NCBI GenBank assembly: GCA_947450115.1
Contig: CANFUE010000016.1
Coordinates: 1-40,501 of the forward strand
DNA: 40,501 nt
Direction of reading: 5' to 3'
DNA from: Acidimicrobiaceae bacterium
GTDB taxonomy: Bacteria; Actinomycetota; Acidimicrobiia; Acidimicrobiales; Ilumatobacteraceae
Both the position numbers and the translations under genes were made by a program. The notes beneath the pieces are model-generated. The model worked only from the letters and a program-made list of their open reading frames with translations, was not told where the DNA came from and ran no database searches. Shown here in pieces: positions 31,329 to 38,382 of this stretch (position 1 is the first letter of the stretch; each line of letters opens with the position of its first letter).

Positions 31329-32251
31329 GCAGGATCATCACAGTGGGAGCCGCACAACTTGGACCCATTCAAAAGGAACACACCAGAGCTTCAGCCGTTC
31401 AGCGCCTCATTGTTCTCTTGCGACAGGCAAAAGACCTTGGTTGCGATCTTGTAGTTTTCCCTGAATTAGCTCTCACAACGTTTTTTCCGCGTTGGTTCGT
31501 TGAAGACATCACCGAGGCAGATCATTGGTACGAGAAATCGATGCCATCTGTTGAAACTCAACCGCTGTTCGATGAGGCACAAAAACTTTCCATCGGATTT
31601 TCACTTGGTTACGCGGAATTAACACCCGATGGCCACAGATTCAACACGCAAGTCTTGGTGGAAAAAGATGGCTCTATTGTGGCGAAGTATCACAAAGTAC
31701 ACATACCAGGACACGAGCATCACGAACCCGATCGCCCCTTCCAACATGCTGAGCGTTATTACTTCGAACCGGGCCCAGAAGGTTTCGGTGTTTGGAAAGC
31801 TTTTGGTGCCCGAATGGGAATGATGATCTGCAACGACAGACGCTGGCCAGAGACCTATCGAGTCATGGGTCTCAAAGGTGTGGAAATGATTCTGTGTGGT
31901 TACAACACTCCCATCCACTATGTCCCCGACCCAAGTCAAGATATTCTGCAGGGCTTCCACAACTCACTCGTCATGCAGTCGGGTGCCTACCAAAATGGCA
32001 CTTGGGTCGTTGGAGTGGCCAAAGGCGGCCCGGAAGAGGGCGTTGACTCTCTAGGCCAAACCTGCATTGTGGCCCCTTCCGGACAAATCGTTGCCCAGGC
32101 GTACACCACTGATGACGAATTGGTCGTTGCTCGGTGCGATCTCGATTGGTGCAGCCGGTACAAAGACACCCTCTTCAACTTCGACAAATATCGTCGTCCA
32201 GAGGTTTATGGTTCAATAACGGCCCAAAAAGGGGTCATTTTCGAGGATTAA
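31325..32251 (+). CDS. N-carbamoyl-D-amino acid hydrolase-like nitrilase-superfamily amidase
   Basis: 308 aa with the Glu-Lys-Cys triad: E47 in VVFPELALTTFFPRW, K124 in YHKVHIPGH and C169 in MMICNDRRWPET. The stretches FFPRW, RPFQH, NDRRWPETYRVMGLKG and GYNTP are characteristic of D-carbamoylases (DCase) of the nitrilase superfamily. It hydrolyses a carbamoyl-amide to amino acid, ammonia and carbon dioxide. Start ATG overlaps the M20 gene's TGA, so the L-type and D-type carbamoylases are made together. No hydantoinase (dihydropyrimidinase) gene lies in the window. Confidence 0.88.
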   Translation: MSRIITVGAAQLGPIQKEHTRASAVQRLIVLLRQAKDLGCDLVVFPELALTTFFPRWFVEDITEADHWYEKSMPSVETQPLFDEAQKLSIGFSLGYAELTPDGHRFNTQVLVEKDGSIVAKYHKVHIPGHEHHEPDRPFQHAERYYFEPGPEGFGVWKAFGARMGMMICNDRRWPETYRVMGLKGVEMILCGYNTPIHYVPDPSQDILQGFHNSLVMQSGAYQNGTWVVGVAKGGPEEGVDSLGQTCIVAPSGQIVAQAYTTDDELVVARCDLDWCSRYKDTLFNFDKYRRPEVYGSITAQKGVIFED

Positions 32252-32322
32252 TCCTCCCGAAACGAAATGAACTACCGCTTTCCCTCATCCTTTGACAAAA
32301 TGTAAAGCAACAAGGGGCAAGC

Positions 32323-34953
32323 ATGACTATCTCACCAACCACTCACTCCGACGCCGACTATTGGCAGTCAGACACGCGCGTGCCAATGACAGTGAACGGC
32401 ATCTCGGTTTCAGTGAGTTCACGCCATCCCCACCTGTTATCGGCCTTACGTGAAGAGCTCAATGTCACCTCGGCAAAAGATGGTTGCTCACCTTCAGGTC
32501 AATGCGGTTGTTGCACTGTTCTCATCGATGGGAAAGCCGTCGTGAGTTGCCAACAGTCTGTCGAAAAGGTCCGTGAAGCGAACATCGTCACCCTAGAAGG
32601 CATCGATGAAACAGAAAGAAATACATTTGCCGACGCCTTCACAGCGTGTGGTGGTTTGCAGTGTGGATTTTGCATTCCCGGAATTGTTGTGCGTGCAAAA
32701 GCCCAAATAGATAAAAAGGGTGCTGATCTCAAACGAGAAGATATGGCGCGTCACCTCGGTGCCCACTTATGTAGATGCACTGGGTATGTCAAGGTGCTCG
32801 ATGCAATTGTGAGCGTTGCGCAAGGAACAATTCCTCCGCCGCTTGTCTCTGGAGGAGTTGGCAGCAATGGTCCGAAGTATGAAGGCGAAGCTCTCACTCT
32901 TGGAGATCGTGGATACGTCGACGATATACGCGTTCCAGGAATGCTGCATGCTGCTCTACATTTAACGGCTCATTCACGGGCGAAAGTTGTAAGCATCAAT
33001 ACGGCGCGTGCTCTTGCATCATCTGGCGTTCGCTCTGTATTTACCGCTAGCGATATACCTGGCGAAACCTATGTTGGCATCATCTACAAAGACTGGCCTG
33101 TGATGATTCCAGTGGACGGGCTCACCTCTTATGCCGGTGATGTCTTGGCAATAGTTGTTGCAGAAACACGCGAAGAAGCACGCCTGGCAGCTGAACTCAT
33201 TGATGTTGAATACGACATATTTCCACCCATCACCGATCCGGCTGTTGCTATTGCATCAAATGAAATTGCAGTATGGAATACCAAGAACAACATTTTGAGC
33301 ACCAGCACATACAGCCGCGGCGATACAGAGAATAATTTACAAAACGCAAAATATGTTGTACGCGAAACTTTCACAACACAACGCATAGAACACGCATTCC
33401 TTGAACCTGAAAGTTCTCTCGCTGTCCCTCAAATCAGTGGCGAAAAGCGAACTCTGCATGTGTACTCGGGAGGCCAAGGTGTCTGGGATGACCGCAACGA
33501 CATCGCAAGCGTCTTAAACATTCCACAAGACGATGTCACTGTTGAGCTTGTTTCCAATGGCGGGGCCTTCGGCGGTAAAGAAGACATGAGTAACCAAGCT
33601 CATGCTGCACTCGCTGCGTGGTTGTTGAATGTTCCTGTCAAATGCACGTTGAGCCGCGAAGAAAGCTTCCGCATGCACGCGAAAAGGCACCCCATCACGA
33701 TGGACTACGAAGCAGGCTGTGACGAGGACGGAAAACTTCTCGCTTTACGAGTTCGCGCCTTGGGCGATAGCGGCGCTTACGCGAGCGTTGGCATGAAGGT
33801 ACTCGAGCGCATGGCCGGGCATGCCAGTGGCCCCTATTTCGTTCCAAACATTGATGTTGAAGCTGTTGCGGCACGTACCAACAATCCGGTGTGTGGAGCA
33901 TTTCGCGGATTCGGCGCAAACCAAGCGCAATTTGCCATGGAAGGCATTCTCGACCGCTTGGCTAATTCTGTTGGTATTTCCGGCTGGGAAATACGTAAAC
34001 GTAACGTCATTAAGCCTGGCATGGTGTGGGGACCCGGGCAGATCATGGACGATGGATGTCTTGGTGCCGAACTGTGTCTCGATGAAGTTCAAGTTGCTTA
34101 CGACGCTGCAATTGCAGAAGGAAAAGCAGTCGGCCTGGGTTTAGGTCTCAAGAATTCAGGCCTAGGAAATGGTTTCAAAGAAATCACCAAAGCTGTTGTT
34201 CGTTTTTGTTCTAACGGCACCGTTGAAGTTCGACACGGTTGGACAGAAATGGGTCAAGGTATTCACACAGTTGCTCTACAAGTTGCCGTTGAGGAACTAG
34301 GTATTGATCCACAACGAATCAAAGTCATTGTCGACACCACCCGCGAATTAGGCCTCGGACAAACAACTGGTTCTCGTGGCACTCTGATGGGTGCTGGTGC
34401 TGTCAAGGCCGCATGTGAAGCTGCGCGAGCAGCCAACTGCGCCGTTGACATTGATCACGTTGGCGAATACCGGGTTGACTGGACATCGAAACTAGGTGAA
34501 CCCGGAGTGGAGAACCCGATTATTCACTCCACTTTTGGCTATGCCGCACAAGTGGTTGTGATGAACCCCGAAACAGGAGCCATCGAGCGCGTCATCGCTG
34601 CTCACGACGTTGGTCGTGCCGTGAACCCCATGTTGTGCGAGGGGCAAATTGAAGGCAGTGTTCATATGGGTCTTGGCTATGCGCTCTCAGAGCAGTTCCC
34701 CAGTGACCCCGAGACCGGCTTCCCCACTAATACCACCTTGCGTTCACTAGGAATTTTACGTCCGAAAGATATTCCGCCGATTGAAGTGACTCTTGTTGAG
34801 TCTCCTCAGCCCAATTCACCCTACGGAATTAAGGGTGTCGGAGAAATAGGGCTTGTACCCACCGCAGGAGCGGTCGCAGAAGCGATGCGCAACGTTGACG
34901 GAGTATGGCGCAACACATTGCCAATGAAACCAAAGGCTCGTGATGACGACTAA
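32323..34953 (+). CDS. Fused 2Fe-2S/molybdenum-binding xanthine dehydrogenase (selenium-dependent XDH-like)
   Basis: 876 aa. Residues about 20-170 are the two-cluster 2Fe-2S part: GCSPSGQCGCCTVLIDG (C55, C61, C64, C76) and QCGFCIPG with LCRCTGY. The rest is the molybdopterin subunit: GGAFGGKEDMSNQ, GACGAFRGFG-type loop (VCGAFRGFGANQAQ), TEMGQGIHT, TGSRGT and the catalytic Glu in KGVGEIG near the C-terminus. There is no FAD domain. The fusion order and the KRHPITMDYEAGCDEDG and MKVLERMAGHA stretches resemble the Se-dependent xanthine dehydrogenase family found beside ssnA in other bacteria; use of selenium here is unproven. SD AAGGGGC. Confidence 0.88.
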   Translation: MTISPTTHSDADYWQSDTRVPMTVNGISVSVSSRHPHLLSALREELNVTSAKDGCSPSGQCGCCTVLIDGKAVVSCQQSVEKVREANIVTLEGIDETERNTFADAFTACGGLQCGFCIPGIVVRAKAQIDKKGADLKREDMARHLGAHLCRCTGYVKVLDAIVSVAQGTIPPPLVSGGVGSNGPKYEGEALTLGDRGYVDDIRVPGMLHAALHLTAHSRAKVVSINTARALASSGVRSVFTASDIPGETYVGIIYKDWPVMIPVDGLTSYAGDVLAIVVAETREEARLAAELIDVEYDIFPPITDPAVAIASNEIAVWNTKNNILSTSTYSRGDTENNLQNAKYVVRETFTTQRIEHAFLEPESSLAVPQISGEKRTLHVYSGGQGVWDDRNDIASVLNIPQDDVTVELVSNGGAFGGKEDMSNQAHAALAAWLLNVPVKCTLSREESFRMHAKRHPITMDYEAGCDEDGKLLALRVRALGDSGAYASVGMKVLERMAGHASGPYFVPNIDVEAVAARTNNPVCGAFRGFGANQAQFAMEGILDRLANSVGISGWEIRKRNVIKPGMVWGPGQIMDDGCLGAELCLDEVQVAYDAAIAEGKAVGLGLGLKNSGLGNGFKEITKAVVRFCSNGTVEVRHGWTEMGQGIHTVALQVAVEELGIDPQRIKVIVDTTRELGLGQTTGSRGTLMGAGAVKAACEAARAANCAVDIDHVGEYRVDWTSKLGEPGVENPIIHSTFGYAAQVVVMNPETGAIERVIAAHDVGRAVNPMLCEGQIEGSVHMGLGYALSEQFPSDPETGFPTNTTLRSLGILRPKDIPPIEVTLVESPQPNSPYGIKGVGEIGLVPTAGAVAEAMRNVDGVWRNTLPMKPKARDDD

Positions 34954-36025
34954 CAACTTCACCACAACAGGCCTTGTGTGTGCACATCATCACCTCTACA
35001 GCTCATTGGCTCGCGGCATGCCCGCTCCAAAGGTTGCCCCCCATCATTTCCTTTCTGTCTTGGAAAATATTTGGTGGAAACTAGATGCAGCTTTAGACCA
35101 CGACATGCTGTATTGGTCTGCCGCCCTCGGTGCTGCTGAAGCACTTTTGTCAGGTACCACAGCAATCATCGACCATCACGAGTCTCCTCATTGCATCGAA
35201 GGCTCACTAGACGTCATACATGCGGCCTGCACCGATATTGGAGTGCGCGTGATTCCCTGTTATGGGGTCACTGATCGCTGGAACAACAGTGGTCAATTAC
35301 AAAAAGTAGATATTTCCTCCCCTATGACCCGTTCTGCACAAATCGGTTTAGCGGAAACCGAGCGTTTTCTCGCGAGCGGCAAAGCAGGAATGGTCGGAGT
35401 GCATGCAGCTTTCACATGTACCGATGAAACACTCGAGGCTGCTTCGCGCCTCGCTAACAAATTCAACACAGGAGTACACGTTCACGTTGCAGAAGGTCCA
35501 GACGACATTGGCGCCGAGAAGCGACTACAAACATACGCAAATGACCAATGGCTCATCGTGCATGGCGTCCATCTGCAAGAACCCATTTCGGGAACCATTG
35601 TTCATAACCCACGTTCAAACATGAATAACTCTGTTGGTTATGCTCGACCCGCGCGATGGAAAAACCGTGTAGCACTGGGTTCCGACGGAATCGACAGCAA
35701 CATGATGGCCGAATTTCAACTTGCTTTTGTCGCAGGCCGAGCCGACGACATCTCCTTTTCTCCCGATCTTGCCTGGCAATGGCTTTTTAATGGCTCAGAA
35801 CTAGTGCCTGAAACACTCAACGATGTGGTTACCTGGAATTACCCACACATGAATAGTTCATGGCATGTTGCGTACACCACGTCACTGCATGTCACCGATG
35901 TGAGCATCAATAGCGAGAACGTTTTATCGAACGGGAATCTTAAAAGAGTAGATCTCAGCGAAATTCGAAGAAAAGCTAATGAGCAATCACAACGCCTACA
36001 TCACGCACTAGCGATGTCTGCATAG
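34943..36025 (+). CDS. ssnA: SsnA-type aminohydrolase/amidohydrolase, shortened at the N-terminus
   Basis: 360 aa from ATG 34943 (GTG 34940 is the alternative); it overlaps the XDH stop by 11 bp. The metal site HHH (H15 and H17) follows directly after only ten residues; later HVHVAEG, IVHGVHL and GSDGID supply the remaining ligands. [28 protein letters not shown] and [12 protein letters not shown] match SsnA closely. The usual ~50-residue N-terminal beta-sandwich strand region is missing and an upstream in-frame TGA (34925-34927) rules out extension. The C-terminal composite segment is also abbreviated. It likely deaminates or opens an N-heterocycle such as a purine. Confidence 0.82.
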   Translation: MTTNNFTTTGLVCAHHHLYSSLARGMPAPKVAPHHFLSVLENIWWKLDAALDHDMLYWSAALGAAEALLSGTTAIIDHHESPHCIEGSLDVIHAACTDIGVRVIPCYGVTDRWNNSGQLQKVDISSPMTRSAQIGLAETERFLASGKAGMVGVHAAFTCTDETLEAASRLANKFNTGVHVHVAEGPDDIGAEKRLQTYANDQWLIVHGVHLQEPISGTIVHNPRSNMNNSVGYARPARWKNRVALGSDGIDSNMMAEFQLAFVAGRADDISFSPDLAWQWLFNGSELVPETLNDVVTWNYPHMNSSWHVAYTTSLHVTDVSINSENVLSNGNLKRVDLSEIRRKANEQSQRLHHALAMSA

Positions 36026-36050
36026 CAACTACAACAATGAAGGAAATTCA

Positions 36051-37055
36051 ATGAAAATACCAATGGCTCTCTACCTACAAGATGCACATCGCATTCGCGA
36101 GGGCATGGAGTTTGCCCAATACGCAGAGTCAAAAGGTTTCGATGCTGTTTGGCAAGCAGAGAGTCGTCTTGTGCGTGAAGCAACGGTCCCGATGGCAGCA
36201 TTTGCTTCTGTAACAAAAAGCATCAAGGTCGGATCAGGCGTTGTCGACTGCTGGAGCCGCAACCCTGCACGTCTTGCGGCAACATTTTCTACACTCGACG
36301 ACCTGGCTCCTGGTCGCGTCATCTTGGGTATTGGTGCTTGGTGGGATCCACTCGCCGCAAAAGTCGGAATCACCAGACATAAGCCCCTGAAAGCTATGCG
36401 CGAAATTGTTACAACTGTGAGAGCACTTCTCAATAATGAAACCGTTACTTTCAACGGTGAATTTGTTCAACTCGACGGAGTAGAACTCGACTACGTATAT
36501 CAAGAGCGCCGCGCAAAAAATGTGCCCATTTATATTGGGGCGACCGGTATGCAGATGATGGAACTCACGGGTGAAATCGGCGATGGAGTTGTCCTCAATT
36601 ATCTCGTGTCACCCGAATACAATAAGCAGGCAATAGAAGCTCTTGGTAACGGGGCAGCTAAAGCTGGACGCACGTTGAACAATATTGATCGACCCCAGCT
36701 TGTTGTGTGCAGCGTTCACGAAGATCGTCAAACAGCTCTCGACATGGCGCGCCTCATGGTGACCCAATACCTCGGTCAACAACCTCACATCATGAAGGCG
36801 TCGGGCGTTCCACAAAGCCTTCTCGACAAAGTCGGAGAAGTTCTCACCTGGCCAGCAACACATGAACAGGTGGTGAAAGCATCGAAACTTGTTCCCGATG
36901 AAATTGTTGAAATGCTCACAGCCAGCGGAACCCCAGACGATGCCCGCAAGAAAGTTAAGCATTACATTGACAACGGTTGCACTTCTCCTATTTTGTATCC
37001 ATTAGGTGATGTCAAGGCAATGATTGACGCTTTTGAGGGTTGGGAAGTCGCATGA
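36051..37055 (+). CDS. LLM-class F420-dependent oxidoreductase (Mer-like)
   Basis: 334 aa luciferase-like barrel. [75 protein letters not shown] and [26 protein letters not shown] are the F420-dependent methylenetetrahydromethanopterin reductase-like pattern. Probably a deazaflavin (F420) hydride-transfer enzyme. SD AAGGAA before ATG. It sits between the SsnA-type hydrolase and the XDH FAD subunit, and overlaps the latter by ATGA, so it is part of the catabolic operon; its substrate may be a ring-reduction or ring-oxidation intermediate. Confidence 0.85.
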   Translation: MKIPMALYLQDAHRIREGMEFAQYAESKGFDAVWQAESRLVREATVPMAAFASVTKSIKVGSGVVDCWSRNPARLAATFSTLDDLAPGRVILGIGAWWDPLAAKVGITRHKPLKAMREIVTTVRALLNNETVTFNGEFVQLDGVELDYVYQERRAKNVPIYIGATGMQMMELTGEIGDGVVLNYLVSPEYNKQAIEALGNGAAKAGRTLNNIDRPQLVVCSVHEDRQTALDMARLMVTQYLGQQPHIMKASGVPQSLLDKVGEVLTWPATHEQVVKASKLVPDEIVEMLTASGTPDDARKKVKHYIDNGCTSPILYPLGDVKAMIDAFEGWEVA

Positions 37056-37894
37056 CCATCTTCTCGCCCAGATCACTCCCTGAAGCGTTGCAAGCAATAA
37101 ACGAACACCCAGGTGCACGACTCCTTGCTGGCGGTACCGACACGATGGTGGAAATTAACTTTCGCCATTTCGAACCAACAGACGTTATTTCTCTGCGTCA
37201 CGTTCATGAGTTAAAAATTTTTGAAGACCAAGCAAATGGATATCGCATCGGCTCGGCCATTCCCTACAGAGAATTTGAAAATGGTTCTTACGTACATGCT
37301 TCGCGCGCACTAAGTGAAGCGTCACGCACGGTTGGCTCCCCTCAAATACGTGCAGCCGGAACCATTGGCGGCAACTTAGGCACCTGCTCCCCTGCTGGCG
37401 ACACTCTGCCTGTACTCAGCGCGCTCGACGCGCAAGTAGAGCTTTCATCAATTAATGGCGTGAGAACGCTGAGCATTCACGACTTCATGCTTGGGGTGAA
37501 GCGCAATGCGAGAAATGCCAACGAGATCATTACTGCTATTCATATTCCCAAAGTTGATGGATATCAGGGATACGCCAAAGTTGGTGTACGTAATGCAATG
37601 GTCATTTCCATCGCTAGTGCTTGCCTTGTTCATGACATTTCAAACAAGCGTGTTGCCATTGCCCTCGGAGCCGTCGGCCCAACCATCATTCGCTGTCGTG
37701 AATCTGAAGTGTGGCTCAGCGAAAATGTTGATCTCTCAATGCAGTCATCTCTCTCCACGGAAGTTCTTCAGGAATTCGCCCACAGAGTTTCTGCAGAGGC
37801 GCGACCCATTACCGACCACCGATCAACTGCCGAGTACCGCACACATGCCGTTGGTGTACTTGCCCAGAGACTATTGAAACGAGCAATGCTGTGA
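37052..37894 (+). CDS. pucC: Xanthine dehydrogenase FAD-binding subunit (PucC type)
   Basis: 280 aa from ATG 37052, which overlaps the LLM stop (ATGA); an in-frame GTG start (37040) is less likely. FAD motifs [11 protein letters not shown] and [17 protein letters not shown] are intact, and [21 protein letters not shown] closes the CO-dehydrogenase flavoprotein C-terminal domain. Transfers electrons from the 2Fe-2S centres to NAD+ or another acceptor. It may serve both the PucD enzyme and the FAD-less fused XDH at 32323. Confidence 0.9.
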   Translation: MTIFSPRSLPEALQAINEHPGARLLAGGTDTMVEINFRHFEPTDVISLRHVHELKIFEDQANGYRIGSAIPYREFENGSYVHASRALSEASRTVGSPQIRAAGTIGGNLGTCSPAGDTLPVLSALDAQVELSSINGVRTLSIHDFMLGVKRNARNANEIITAIHIPKVDGYQGYAKVGVRNAMVISIASACLVHDISNKRVAIALGAVGPTIIRCRESEVWLSENVDLSMQSSLSTEVLQEFAHRVSAEARPITDHRSTAEYRTHAVGVLAQRLLKRAML

Positions 37895-38382
37895 GTTCAT
37901 CATCAGAAATTTATTCGCTACGAGTAAACGGCAAAGAGCAACACGTGAAAGATTCGTGGATCGGCGAAAGCCTCCTGTATGTCTTGCGCGAGAGACTCGG
38001 CTTCATGGGCGCCAAGGGAGCTTGCGAGCAGGGAGAATGCGGTAGCTGCACAGTGCTTATCGACAACGAGGCCGTCTGCTCGTGCCTTGTAATGGCCGCA
38101 AGCGCCGTCGACACCGATATCACTACTGTTGAAGGTTTAGCCACAGCCGAGAGCCCCAACGACATCCAACAGGCCTTCGTTACAGAAGGAGCGGTCCAAT
38201 GTGGATTTTGCACTCCTGGGCTCATCGTTGCTGTGCATCACCTTTTAGAGGGGAATTCAACACCTACTGAAATTGAAGTAAAAGAAGCATTGTCGGGAAA
38301 TATCTGCAGGTGCACCGGATACGGACGCATTTTTTCTGCTGTACAACTTGTCATTTCGCAGAGAGAAAAGAGCAATTCGTGA
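37891..38382 (+). CDS. pucE: Xanthine dehydrogenase 2Fe-2S subunit (PucE type)
   Basis: 163 aa starting at GTG 37891 (GTGA overlap with the FAD subunit). First cluster: GACEQGECGSCTVLIDNEAV with a further Cys in CSCLVM; second: VQCGFCTPG and NICRCTGYGRI. Two canonical 2Fe-2S clusters of the XDH family. Its stop codon overlaps the GTG of the large subunit by 4 bp. Confidence 0.92.
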   Translation: MSSSSEIYSLRVNGKEQHVKDSWIGESLLYVLRERLGFMGAKGACEQGECGSCTVLIDNEAVCSCLVMAASAVDTDITTVEGLATAESPNDIQQAFVTEGAVQCGFCTPGLIVAVHHLLEGNSTPTEIEVKEALSGNICRCTGYGRIFSAVQLVISQREKSNS

